Source: an uncultured Clostridia bacterium
GTDB lineage: Bacteria > Bacillota > Clostridia > Lachnospirales > Lachnospiraceae
Direction of reading: 5' to 3'
Length of the DNA stretch: 64,000 nt
Assembly: GCA_948467395.1 (NCBI GenBank)
Contig: CAOKDX010000007.1
Location: forward strand, 1 to 64,000
The notes below the pieces were generated by a model. It was not told the DNA's origin and did no database searches. It was given only the letters and a program-made list of their open reading frames with translations. Shown here in pieces: positions 49,809 to 59,075 of this stretch. A program made the translations under genes and the position numbers. The stretch's first letter is position 1; every line of letters begins with the position of its first letter.

Positions 49809-51041
49809 TCAGCCTTTCACAACGCCGACAGTCTTTAACTTGCGCACCGGCGTCACCATATCCAGCTGCTGCGCCATAACCTCATCGATATCTTTGTAGG
49901 CAAAACGGCACTCTTCTGCCACATCATTTTTCTTCCGTTTGCCAAGGACAACCCCCTGTTCCTTCAGATCCACCATAACCTTCTCAATCGAAAACGCCTT
50001 CATTGCGCCGGAACGGGAATAATTTCTTCCCGCACCGTGGGAGGAGGAACAGAAGGATTCCCTGTTCCCCTTCCCCTCTACCACATAGCTGTAGGACCCC
50101 ATAGCCCCCGGTATCACAGCCATTTCCCCCTCCCTCACCCTGGTGGCTCCCTTGCGGTGTACCCACACATTGGCGTCATAGTGGTTTTCCAGGGCGGCAT
50201 AGTTGTGATGGCAGTTGATCTCCTCTCCAAATTCCACGATCTGTCCCATATGCTTTTCAATCAGCTCCTTTACAATCGAACATGTCTTATCCAGCATGCG
50301 GGCGCGATTCTCAAAGGCATAATCCATAGACAGATTCATCCAGTGGATATACTGCTGTCCCTCATCGGAGTGAACGGGAAGAAAGGAAAGCCGGTACTCA
50401 TTCTTTACCTCGCTGTACCACATCCGGTTCAGCTCTCCTGCCCTCGTATGAAAATAATCGCAGACTGCCTTCCCCAGGTGACGGCTCCCGGAGTGGATCA
50501 TGATGCACAGATATCCATCCTGATCCTCCTGCAGCTCTATAAAGTGATTGCCTCCTCCCAGGCTCCCCACCTGGAAATATCCGTCCTGGATCAGTGGCAG
50601 CAGCTCGGTATCCTTGTCGTATTTATCTATTTCCTGTTTCGCCCGGTCAAGCACCTCTGATCTCTGGGGCTCCCGATACCTCTCGGCATTTAAAGGAACC
50701 GCCCTCATCACACTGCCGACGATAGCCTGGATCAGAGAGCCGTTTCCCGTCTGGATCTTCCGTATATCCTCCAGACGGATATTGGTAGGGATAAAATCCA
50801 TGCCGCATCCGATATCAACCCCTACGGCGTTCGGTATGATCACATCCCTGGCGGCGATCACACCTCCTATGGGCATCCCCTTCCCGGCATGGGTGTCCGG
50901 CATAAGACAGACCCATTTATGTAAAAAGGGAAGCCGGGACAGATTACAGGCCTGTTCCAGACAATTTGCCTCCAGCTTTGTCTCATCCTCCAGCCATATT
51001 TTTACGGGAAATTTAGTATTCTCATTATTTAGCACAAACAT
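49809..51041 (-). CDS. rtcB: RtcB-family RNA ligase
   Basis: 410 residues. Metal-binding motifs PDTHAGKGMPIG (48-59) and GVDIGCGM with Cys79; GNHFIEL and HSGSRHLG; and the guanylylation site in SSSHGAGRNYSR, where a His accepts GMP. RtcB joins RNA 3'-phosphate or cyclic phosphate to 5'-OH ends and works in RNA repair. The protein is shorter than E. coli RtcB, typical of the Firmicutes form. A divergent WYL regulator gene starts 170 bases away, an arrangement recalling the RtcR control of rtc genes, though of another regulator type. Confidence 0.95.
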   Translation of the reverse strand: MFVLNNENTKFPVKIWLEDETKLEANCLEQACNLSRLPFLHKWVCLMPDTHAGKGMPIGGVIAARDVIIPNAVGVDIGCGMDFIPTNIRLEDIRKIQTGNGSLIQAIVGSVMRAVPLNAERYREPQRSEVLDRAKQEIDKYDKDTELLPLIQDGYFQVGSLGGGNHFIELQEDQDGYLCIMIHSGSRHLGKAVCDYFHTRAGELNRMWYSEVKNEYRLSFLPVHSDEGQQYIHWMNLSMDYAFENRARMLDKTCSIVKELIEKHMGQIVEFGEEINCHHNYAALENHYDANVWVHRKGATRVREGEMAVIPGAMGSYSYVVEGKGNRESFCSSSHGAGRNYSRSGAMKAFSIEKVMVDLKEQGVVLGKRKKNDVAEECRFAYKDIDEVMAQQLDMVTPVRKLKTVGVVKG

Positions 51042-51158
51042 AGTGTCCGCCTCCTCTTTCTATTTCTGTAACCCATTGTATCCAATATTTACCGGAATAT
51101 CATTTCAAAAAAGTTGCGAGCTGGGCTCCCTGACACTGCAGTTCTGCCAGGACACCTA

Positions 51159-51187
51159 TTCACACCCCCGTCAGGATATGGTATACT
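51159..51187 (+). promoter_or_regulatory. Promoter of the WYL gene pair
   Basis: TTCACA (51159-51164), 17 bp, TATACT (51182-51187); start near 51194, with ribosome site AGGAGG before the ATG at 51212. Confidence 0.65.
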
Positions 51188-51211
51188 GATGGAACAGGAG
51201 GGTACAAAACG

Positions 51212-52441
51212 ATGTCGGATTTTCATGAATTAATCAAAAGCTTTTCCAAAACCCGGGAATATGTCAGGGATTTTTTTGTCTACAGCTTTAAAACAAGAAA
51301 TGAATTTAAGGAAAAAAGCCCCCGCACCTACGATAATGAACGGCGGCGGCTGGAAAGCTGGCTTGGTCCCTATGTGAGAAAGGACCACACCCCAGACGGC
51401 TCCAATATCTCCCTTGCCATAGACAGTAATCTCCTGGATACCAACCCCCTGTTTCAGGTCTGGAAGACCAGATCCTTTACCGATAATGACATCATCCTGC
51501 ATTTCCTCATCCTGGATCTGCTGCAGTCACACAGGGCTATGACAGCCGATGCCATCACCGATTCCCTCCTCTCCGAATACAGCGTGCTGTTCGATATCCA
51601 GACTGTGCGCCGGAAATGCAACGCCTATGCAAAGGAGGGACTGCTGGATAAGGGCAGGGAGGGGAAGCGGATCACCTTCTCCCTGGACAATTCCCTGGCT
51701 CTCTGGATCCGGTCCAATGAAACGGTCCTGGATGCCCTCTCTTTCTATCAGATGGCAGGAAATTTCGGCATAATCGCAAATTTAATAACCGATCAGTTCG
51801 ACCATCGCAATCAGACCTTCCGGGTAAAGCACAGCTTTTTCGTTCACTCACTGGAGGATGAGATTCTCCATGATCTTCTGGAAGCCATGAACCAGAGAAA
51901 GTCTGTAGGGCTTGAGATCAAGGGGGCCCGGCAGAAAACGGCTGGCACAGCAGTTTGTGTCCCCCTCCAGATCTTTGTCAGCACCCGGAGCGGCCGCCGT
52001 TTTCTGTGCGGATATGTACACAGAAACAGCCGCTTTACCTGCTATCGGCTGGATGCAATAAGACGCGTTACCCCGATGGATGAATCCGGCCAGTACGATG
52101 AGCTGTGCGAAAAACTCCGTCGAAACCGCCGCTATCTGTGGGGAGTCTCCTTTCAGGGAGAGGCAGGACACCATCTCGACAGGCTCACCATGACCATACA
52201 GGTTATGGAACCCGCTGAGAATTACATACTGAACCGGCTGAGGAAAGAAGGAAGAGGCGGTTTGGTGACAAAGATTGGAGAGAACACTTACCGTTATGAG
52301 ATCCAGGTCTTTGACTGCAATGAAATGCTGCCCTGGATCCGCACCTTTACCGGCCGGATCCTGTCTCTGGAATGTACCTCCCCCTCCGTTGTCAAGCGCT
52401 TTTACCGGGATCTGCAGACGATGTATCATTTATACCTATAA
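51212..52441 (+). CDS. WYL-domain protein, first of a pair
   Basis: 409 residues. An N-terminal part (1-95) rich in charged helices precedes a winged-helix region (ITDSLLSEYSVLFDIQTVRR, KCNAYAKEGLLDKGREGKR) and a WYL domain (about 210-330: VPLQIFVSTRSGRRFLCGYV, SRFTCYRLDAIRRV). The C-terminal WCX-like part follows (YEIQVFDCNEMLPWIRTFTG). WYL regulators sense nucleic acids or nucleotides and often control defence or repair genes. It is followed 29 bases later by a second WYL protein. Confidence 0.8.
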   Translation: MSDFHELIKSFSKTREYVRDFFVYSFKTRNEFKEKSPRTYDNERRRLESWLGPYVRKDHTPDGSNISLAIDSNLLDTNPLFQVWKTRSFTDNDIILHFLILDLLQSHRAMTADAITDSLLSEYSVLFDIQTVRRKCNAYAKEGLLDKGREGKRITFSLDNSLALWIRSNETVLDALSFYQMAGNFGIIANLITDQFDHRNQTFRVKHSFFVHSLEDEILHDLLEAMNQRKSVGLEIKGARQKTAGTAVCVPLQIFVSTRSGRRFLCGYVHRNSRFTCYRLDAIRRVTPMDESGQYDELCEKLRRNRRYLWGVSFQGEAGHHLDRLTMTIQVMEPAENYILNRLRKEGRGGLVTKIGENTYRYEIQVFDCNEMLPWIRTFTGRILSLECTSPSVVKRFYRDLQTMYHLYL

Positions 52442-52470
52442 CTATCATCTATGTTATTTGGAGGCAAACT

Positions 52471-53439
52471 ATGGAAATATTTTCTGAAATATACAGCTGC
52501 TACTATCAGGTGCTGCGCCATCTGCTGAGCCGGCGGGAATCCGCCGTCCTGCCGGATATCCGGGCCCAGATCCAGGGGGAGGGCTTCGAGGAGAGCCTGC
52601 TTGCCATTATACCAAAGCTGGAGAACAGCACCTGGGATCTCTTTGAGAAAAAGGGAGAGCTTTATCTGTCCCGGCTGAAATCCCCCTTTGTCGCTCCCCT
52701 TTCCGGTCTGGAAAAATCCTACCTAAAAGCACTTCTCTCCGATCCCCGGATCCGCCTGTTCCTTGACAGGGAACAGCTGGACACAATGGATCATATGCTG
52801 AAATCCGTGTCTCCGCTATTCCGGCAGGAGCAGTTTTTCTATTACGACCAGTTTTCCGACGGGGATCCCTACCAGGATAAGGATTACCGCCAAATCTTCC
52901 GCACTCTCCTACTGGCACAGAAAGAGAGACGATATGTGGATCTTGACTACAACTCCCCCACCGGATCCCGGGTACATCATTATTACGTGCCTGCCCGGCT
53001 GGAATACTCGGTAAAAAATGATAAATTCCGTCTTCTGGCACTGAAGAATATCCGGCGGGATAAAAGCAGGCTTGAAATCCTGAATCTCTCCCGGATCCAG
53101 AGTGTCCGGCTGACGGATAAGTTTCTCACAGAAGAAACGGACCTTAACAGGGTGATCCAAAATACATACTATAAGGAACCGGTCCGGCTTCATATCATCG
53201 ACAAAAGAAATGCCCTGGAAAGGGCAATGCTGCATTTTGCCAATTACGAAAAAAATACAAGAAAAATAGACCAGGACACCTATGAGTGCCTGATCTATTA
53301 TAATCAGATGATGGAAACCGAACTGCTGATCGAAGTCATGTCCTTCGGCCCTATGCTGCGGGTATTGGGTAATGACCGGTTCCTGAAAAGCCTGAGAGCA
53401 CGGCTCCGAAAGCAGTTGTCACTGGATCCCGTCTATTAA
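52471..53439 (+). CDS. WYL-domain protein, second of a pair
   Basis: 322 residues from the ATG at 52471 behind TTGGAGG. The N-terminus lacks a clear winged helix. The WYL-like domain covers about 150-225 (RRYVDLDYNSPTGSRVHHYY, VPARLEYSVKNDKFRLLAL) with a C-terminal arm (IEVMSFGPMLRVLGNDRFL). Likely forms a complex with the first WYL protein. Its stop overlaps by four bases the stop of the convergent hydrogenase gene. Confidence 0.8.
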   Translation: MEIFSEIYSCYYQVLRHLLSRRESAVLPDIRAQIQGEGFEESLLAIIPKLENSTWDLFEKKGELYLSRLKSPFVAPLSGLEKSYLKALLSDPRIRLFLDREQLDTMDHMLKSVSPLFRQEQFFYYDQFSDGDPYQDKDYRQIFRTLLLAQKERRYVDLDYNSPTGSRVHHYYVPARLEYSVKNDKFRLLALKNIRRDKSRLEILNLSRIQSVRLTDKFLTEETDLNRVIQNTYYKEPVRLHIIDKRNALERAMLHFANYEKNTRKIDQDTYECLIYYNQMMETELLIEVMSFGPMLRVLGNDRFLKSLRARLRKQLSLDPVY

Positions 53440-55181
53440 AGGGTCTCCTTTTGTTTCTGGTAATCCACATGGAGCAGCTCATGGCTTCTTCCCTTGAGAA
53501 CACCCGTCTCATAGAGCTGGCTCACTACCGGATTCTCTCCCGGACGTTTGATGATGGCTGATTTATCCGCCCGGTACATTCCCCCGGCCCGCTCGCTCTT
53601 CACGGCCTGGTAGCCAAAGGGCTGCCCGGCTCCTCCAATGCAGCCGTATGGGCAGGCCATCACCTCTACAAAATCAAAATGCTCTTCCCCAGAACGGATC
53701 TTCGCAATGAGTTCGTCGGCGTTTCCCAGTCCATTGACCACGGCGATCCGCAGAATGGAGCCTCCCACTTCCACCTCAGCCGCCTTTACTCCCTCCAGAC
53801 CCCGGATCCCGGAATATTCCAGATCCTTCAGCGCCTGGTTATCCTTTGCCGCCACATGGCGCAGGGCGGCTTCCGTCACACCGCCGGTAACGCCGAAAAT
53901 AACTCCGGCACCGGACGATATGCTGAAGGGCATATCCGGAGAACTTGGCTCGATTTCGGCAAACTGGATCCCCAGCTCCTTGATCATGCGGATCAGTTCC
54001 TTCGTAGTGATGACATAATCCACATCGGGTACATTGTTCCTCTTAAATTCTTCCCGGGAGGCCTCATATTTTTTGGCCACACAGGGCATAACCGCCACAG
54101 ACACCGTCTCGAGTCCCGATTCCCTGTCCGCGGGTTTATAATACTCCTTGATCACGGCGCCAAACATCTCCATGGGTGATTTGCAGGTAGAAACATAAGG
54201 CAGCAGATCTGGATGCTTCGTCTCTACAAAGCGGACCCAGCCCGGACAGCACGAGGTAAAGAGCGGATAGGCATTTCCCTTGGGATATTTCTCTTTGTCC
54301 TTGTCTCCATTCTCCAATTTGCGGAGCAGTTCTTCCGCCTCTTCCACAATGGTCAGATCGGCACTTACACTGGTGTCAAAAACTGTATCGAACCCCAGCA
54401 TACGCAGGGCGGTAAATATTTTTCCGATAGAATTCTTCCCCGGTTTTAAACCAAATTCCTCGCCGATAGCCACTCTCACAGCAGGGGCCACCTGGACCAC
54501 AACTCTCTTTTCCGGTTCATAAAGGGCCTTCCAGACCTCCTTCAGATCCTTTTTGATCGTAATGGCAGCAGTCGGGCACACCGCGGCACACTGCCCGCAG
54601 TTTACACAATCCGTCTCCGCGATCTTTTTATTAAAGGCAGGAGTCACGATCATATCCGCACCCCGGTGGGCGAAATCAATGGCTCCCACATGCTGAACCT
54701 CATTGCACATGCGCACACAGTCGCCACAGAGGATACATTTGCTCGGATCGCGCACAATGGCGCAGGAAGAATCATCCACCATCCGTTCCGGGTGTGTATT
54801 GGGAAATCTCACTTCCGTCAGCCGGAAACGGGACGCCAGCATCTGAAGGCGGCAGTTGCCATTCTTCTCACATGTCGTACAATCCCTGCAGTGGGAGGCG
54901 AGAAGCAGCTCCAGTATCATTTTCCGGTAATCATGCAGACGCCCGGTGTTGGTCCGGATCACCATCTTGTCCCTGGGAGGAGTGGAGCAGGAGGCAATAA
55001 TACTTCCTCTCTCGTCCTCCACTACACACATACGGCATGCCCCATAGATGGACATATCCGAATAATAGCAGAAGGTAGGTACATGGATCCCCACTTTTTG
55101 AATGACCTGAAGGATATTTTTTTCATCTGTGTACTCGGCACGAATGCCGTCGATTATCATATATTTACTATTCTTAGACAT
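53436..55181 (-). CDS. hydA: [FeFe] hydrogenase catalytic subunit, NAD(H)-linked type
   Basis: 581 residues. N-terminal [2Fe-2S] Cys38, 49, 52 and 65; His-Cys3 [4Fe-4S] site H97, C101, C104, C110; two further [4Fe-4S] clusters (C149, 152, 155, 159 and C192, 195, 198, 202). H-cluster motifs: L1 TSCCPGW (309-315), L2 MPCVAKKYE (365-373) and L3 MACPYGCIGGAGQP. This is the group A3 subunit of trimeric enzymes that use NADH, often together with ferredoxin (electron bifurcation), to make or take up H2. Transcribed after hydC and hydB. Confidence 0.93.
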   Translation of the reverse strand: MSKNSKYMIIDGIRAEYTDEKNILQVIQKVGIHVPTFCYYSDMSIYGACRMCVVEDERGSIIASCSTPPRDKMVIRTNTGRLHDYRKMILELLLASHCRDCTTCEKNGNCRLQMLASRFRLTEVRFPNTHPERMVDDSSCAIVRDPSKCILCGDCVRMCNEVQHVGAIDFAHRGADMIVTPAFNKKIAETDCVNCGQCAAVCPTAAITIKKDLKEVWKALYEPEKRVVVQVAPAVRVAIGEEFGLKPGKNSIGKIFTALRMLGFDTVFDTSVSADLTIVEEAEELLRKLENGDKDKEKYPKGNAYPLFTSCCPGWVRFVETKHPDLLPYVSTCKSPMEMFGAVIKEYYKPADRESGLETVSVAVMPCVAKKYEASREEFKRNNVPDVDYVITTKELIRMIKELGIQFAEIEPSSPDMPFSISSGAGVIFGVTGGVTEAALRHVAAKDNQALKDLEYSGIRGLEGVKAAEVEVGGSILRIAVVNGLGNADELIAKIRSGEEHFDFVEVMACPYGCIGGAGQPFGYQAVKSERAGGMYRADKSAIIKRPGENPVVSQLYETGVLKGRSHELLHVDYQKQKETL

Positions 55182-55195
55182 CTTTTCCGTCCTTT

Positions 55196-57091
55196 CTACT
55201 CATCTGCCTGCTTCACGGCGCCAAAGCTGCAGCCCTCCATACAGGCGCCGCATTTAATACATTTTGCCGTATCAATAACATGAGGTTCTTTCACATTCCC
55301 GGTAATTGCTCCCACCGGGCACATCCTTGCACATTTGGTACAGCCGCGGCAGAGCTCCGGATCGATCCGGAGGCTGACCAGCGCCTTGCACTGTCCCGCC
55401 GGACATTTCTTATCCACCACATGGGCGATATATTCGTCACGGAAATATTTCAGTGTGGAAACCACCGGGGAGGCCGCCGTCTTTCCCAGCCCGCACAACG
55501 CCGTGGCAGACACCGTCTCGGACAGGGTCTCCAGCAGTTCAATATGCTCCATCGTGCCCCTTCCCTCTGTAATATCTGTCAGGAGCTCCAGCATCCGTTT
55601 CGTTCCCTCACGGCAGGGCACGCATTTTCCACAGGATTCATTCTGCGTAAAGTTCATGAAAAATCTTGCCACCTCAACCATGCAGCTCTTGTCATTCATC
55701 ACAACCAGCCCGCCGGAGCCAATCATGGCACCCACCTTCTTTAGGGAGTCAAAATCCAGCTTCATATCCAGGTGGTCCTGGGTGGCACTGATACAGAGGC
55801 ATCCGCCAGAGGGGCCCCCGATCTGCACCGCCTTGAAATCGCCGTCCTTTACCCCGCCGCCGATATCAAAAATCACTTCCCTCAGGGTCGTTCCCATAGG
55901 GACCTCGATCAGTCCGGTATTCTGCACATTTCCTGTCAGGGCAAAGGCCTTTGTCCCATGATTGTTCTTCGGACCGTATCCCTGATACCATCTGGCGCCA
56001 TTGAGGATAATGGGCGGTACATTACAGAATGTCTCCACATTATTTAATACGGTAGGCTTGTCAAACAATCCGTGTTCTACCGTTCTGGGCGGCTTAACCC
56101 TCGGCATGCCGCGGTTTCCCTCGATGGAAGTCGTCAGGGCGCTTCCCTCGCCACAGACAAACGCCCCCGCCCCCTGGCTGATCCGCAGTTCGAAATCAAA
56201 GCCGGAGCCAAGAATATCCTTCCCTAACAAGCCTCTGTCATTTGCCTTGTCAATGGCTCTCTGCAGCCGTTCCACTGCCAGCGGATATTCGGCCCGGACA
56301 TAGATATAGCCATAATGGGCTCCGGTGGCAATGGCCGCGATAAGCATTCCCTCAATGACACGGTGCGGCTCTCCTTCCATCATGGACCGGTCCATAAAGG
56401 CTCCCGGATCCCCCTCGTCACCATTGCACACAATATATTTTGTCTCTTCCTTCTGATCCAGCACCTGCTGCCATTTGCGCCCGGCGGGAAATCCACCGCC
56501 GCCGCGGCCTCTCAGGCAGGATTCTGTGATCTCATCTACAATGTCCTGGGGCTTCATATCAAAGAGAGCCTTCGCCACGGCAGAGTAGCCCCCCAGCGCA
56601 AGATATTCGGCAATGCTCTCCGCATTGATATGGCCGCAGTATTCCAGTGCGATACGAGTCTGCTGTTTATAAAAGGGGATTTCCTCCTGTTTCACATAGG
56701 GATTGCCGTCTTTGTCTTTATAGACGAGGTGCTCGATCACCTCATCCCCGATAATGGATTTCTCAATAATCTCCTCACAGTCATTGATACCGACCTTTAT
56801 GTACAGCCATCCCATCGGCTCGATCCGCAGCAGCGGCCCCATCTCACAGAAGCCATGGCATCCGCTCTTCTTCAGCCCAATGCTGTCCCCATGAGGTTCC
56901 TTCTCCAGGACCAGGGCACATTTTAGTCCCTTTTCCTCAATGATCTCTTTCATTCTGTCGTATATCTCCAGCGAACCGCCTGCCACACAGCCGGTTCCGG
57001 CACAGATCAGAATCTGTTTCCTCTGGCTGTTAAGCGAGGCACGGTATTTTTCCTGCTTGGCAGTAAGCTGTTCCCGGTCTTTAATTTTCAT
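55196..57091 (-). CDS. hydB: Hydrogenase NADH-binding subunit, NuoF-like
   Basis: 631 residues. N-terminal thioredoxin-like [2Fe-2S] domain (CAGTGC near 31-36; GCHGFCEMGP near 78), NuoF core with FMN/NADH motif GRGGGGFPAGRKW and GDEGDPGAFMDR, a [4Fe-4S] site ESCGKCVPCREG, and a C-terminal two-cluster ferredoxin (CRGCTKCARMCP and CIKCGACMEGC). The chain passes electrons between NADH and HydA. It overlaps hydC by 11 bases and stops 14 bases before hydA. Confidence 0.93.
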   Translation of the reverse strand: MKIKDREQLTAKQEKYRASLNSQRKQILICAGTGCVAGGSLEIYDRMKEIIEEKGLKCALVLEKEPHGDSIGLKKSGCHGFCEMGPLLRIEPMGWLYIKVGINDCEEIIEKSIIGDEVIEHLVYKDKDGNPYVKQEEIPFYKQQTRIALEYCGHINAESIAEYLALGGYSAVAKALFDMKPQDIVDEITESCLRGRGGGGFPAGRKWQQVLDQKEETKYIVCNGDEGDPGAFMDRSMMEGEPHRVIEGMLIAAIATGAHYGYIYVRAEYPLAVERLQRAIDKANDRGLLGKDILGSGFDFELRISQGAGAFVCGEGSALTTSIEGNRGMPRVKPPRTVEHGLFDKPTVLNNVETFCNVPPIILNGARWYQGYGPKNNHGTKAFALTGNVQNTGLIEVPMGTTLREVIFDIGGGVKDGDFKAVQIGGPSGGCLCISATQDHLDMKLDFDSLKKVGAMIGSGGLVVMNDKSCMVEVARFFMNFTQNESCGKCVPCREGTKRMLELLTDITEGRGTMEHIELLETLSETVSATALCGLGKTAASPVVSTLKYFRDEYIAHVVDKKCPAGQCKALVSLRIDPELCRGCTKCARMCPVGAITGNVKEPHVIDTAKCIKCGACMEGCSFGAVKQADE

Positions 57092-57566
57092 TGGCTGCCT
57101 CCTCTTTCAATTCCTTGATCAAATCTCTTGCCTTCTCCGGCGTCATGGATGGATGAACATGGTCGTTTACGGTACATACCGGCGCCAGGCCGCATGCGCC
57201 AAGACAGGACACCGTCTCTACGGTAAACAGCATATCCTCCGTTGTAGGTTTTTCCTCGGAAACCCCCAGTACCTTTCTAAATTCCTCCAGGATCGGCACC
57301 GATTTCCTCACATGGCACGCGGTGCCGTCACAAATTTTCAGTACATATTTTCCCTTGGGCTCCAGTGAGAAATTCTCATAGAACGTGGCGACTCCATAAA
57401 TCTTCGCCTCGCTCATCCCAAGCTCCCCTGCAATATAGCACAGCATCTCCTGGGGAAGATAGTGATACTCCTTCTGCACCTCCTGCATAATGGCAATCAC
57501 CAGCGTCTTATCATACTCATGTCTCTGTAAGATCTCATCCAGCTTTGCCTTTTCTGTCTCTTTCAT
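57081..57566 (-). CDS. hydC: Hydrogenase [2Fe-2S] subunit, NuoE-like
   Basis: 161 residues, thioredoxin-like ferredoxin with CDGTACHVR and CLGACGLAP holding the [2Fe-2S] cluster. First gene of hydC-B-A. It lies 21 bases after the polyphosphate:AMP phosphotransferase gene. Confidence 0.93.
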   Translation of the reverse strand: MKETEKAKLDEILQRHEYDKTLVIAIMQEVQKEYHYLPQEMLCYIAGELGMSEAKIYGVATFYENFSLEPKGKYVLKICDGTACHVRKSVPILEEFRKVLGVSEEKPTTEDMLFTVETVSCLGACGLAPVCTVNDHVHPSMTPEKARDLIKELKEEAANEN

Positions 57567-57587
57567 ACACTGCTCCTTTCCGCTGCC

Positions 57588-59045
57588 TTATTTTATCTTT
57601 TTTAAGGCTTTCTCCAATGCGTCCACCACAATCTCCATAACCCGGATCCTGGCATGCAGCTTGGAGTTTGCCTCAATAATATGCCACGGGGCCTCTTTCG
57701 TCGAGGTACGGACAATCATCTCATCCACCGCTTTTTCATATTCCTCCCATTTTTCCCGGTTTCTCCAGTCCTCATCCGTGATCTTCCACTGCTTCTCCGG
57801 TGTCTCCTGGCGCTGACGGAACCGTTCAGCCTGCTCCTCCTTATCAATGTGCATCCAGAACTTCAATACCACGGCACCGGAGTTCACAAGATGGGCTTCC
57901 ATATTATTGATCTCGGCATAAGCGCGCCGCCACTCCTGTTCTGTGGCAAAGCCTTCAATCCGCTCCACCAGTACCCTTCCATACCAGGTGCGGTCAAAGA
58001 TCGCCATATGCCCGTCCTTGGGAAATCTTTCCCAGAAACGCCACAGATAATGATGGGCTTTCTCTATATCATTGGGTGAGGCAACCGGAACTACCTCATA
58101 TCCCCGGGGATCAATGCTCTGTGTGATCCTCTTAATGGCTCCGCCCTTTCCCCCGGCATCCCAGCCCTCAAAGGCAAGGATTACCGGTACCCGTTTCAGA
58201 TACATTTCGTTGTGCAGGATCCCCAGCTTTTTCTGCAAAACCTTTTTCCGTTCCTTATATTCCTCCGGTTCCAAGTCCAGAGACAGATCCACTCCCTGCA
58301 GCACACCGCTCAGCAGATCGTCTGTCAGCGGCGGCTCTGCATATTCCGTCCGGACGGCCCCCTTTTCCTTTCTGCCGATGGCGTCCACAAGGCATCCCGC
58401 CACTGTAGTCATAATCTTGCAGATGGCATATTTTTTATCCATGGCCTCAATAATCGTCCAGGGAGCATTGGGTGTGTCCGTCTGGACGATCATTTTGTCA
58501 AACCGCTCCATCCACATGTCATAATCCTTATTTTTCTCCCAATCCTTCCTGGTGACGCGCCAGCTGGTACTTTTATCCTTATCCAGCGCTTCCAGCCGTT
58601 TCTTCTGTTCCTTTTTCGTGATTCCCAGGAAAAACTTGATCAGAACCATGCCGTCATCCGTAAACTGTTTCTCGTACAGACGCACCTCCTCTGGTGTGAG
58701 CCTGCCGTCGCCCAGTCCCTGATACCAGCTGTGGTCAAAAATATGAATCCGCCCTCTGGCCGGCATCTTTATATGATACCGCCAGAGATAGGGATGGCGC
58801 ATATCTTCCTCATATTCCTTCTCCATCGTATAGACCTGGAATCCCCTGGGATCTAACGGCTGGATCATCTTGTTGATCATCGTCCCCTTTCCCGCCGCCT
58901 CAAATCCCTCGAAAACGATCGTCACCGGAATACCCAGTTCCTTGCACTTTCTCTGCAGCTCCCCCATCTGGATGCGAAGATGGGCCATTCTGTCATCGTA
59001 GTCCTGCCACTCCGCTTTCTTCTTCAAATTGATCTGTTTCAGCAT
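57588..59045 (-). CDS. pap: Polyphosphate:AMP phosphotransferase (double PPK2 domain)
   Basis: 485 residues from the ATG at 59045 (AAAGGAGGG before it). Two PPK2 domains in tandem: the first with Walker A FEGFEAAGKGTMI and LDPRGFQ, the second with FEGWDAGGKGGAI and IDPRGYE. Lid motifs DHSWYQGLGDGRL and DRTWYGRVLVERI. Two-domain PPK2 enzymes use polyphosphate to turn AMP into ADP. Next to the hydrogenase genes on the same strand, it may salvage adenylate energy during fermentative growth. Confidence 0.92.
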   Translation of the reverse strand: MLKQINLKKKAEWQDYDDRMAHLRIQMGELQRKCKELGIPVTIVFEGFEAAGKGTMINKMIQPLDPRGFQVYTMEKEYEEDMRHPYLWRYHIKMPARGRIHIFDHSWYQGLGDGRLTPEEVRLYEKQFTDDGMVLIKFFLGITKKEQKKRLEALDKDKSTSWRVTRKDWEKNKDYDMWMERFDKMIVQTDTPNAPWTIIEAMDKKYAICKIMTTVAGCLVDAIGRKEKGAVRTEYAEPPLTDDLLSGVLQGVDLSLDLEPEEYKERKKVLQKKLGILHNEMYLKRVPVILAFEGWDAGGKGGAIKRITQSIDPRGYEVVPVASPNDIEKAHHYLWRFWERFPKDGHMAIFDRTWYGRVLVERIEGFATEQEWRRAYAEINNMEAHLVNSGAVVLKFWMHIDKEEQAERFRQRQETPEKQWKITDEDWRNREKWEEYEKAVDEMIVRTSTKEAPWHIIEANSKLHARIRVMEIVVDALEKALKKIK

Positions 59046-59075
59046 AAGCAAACCCTCCTTTATTTTCATGGGAAA

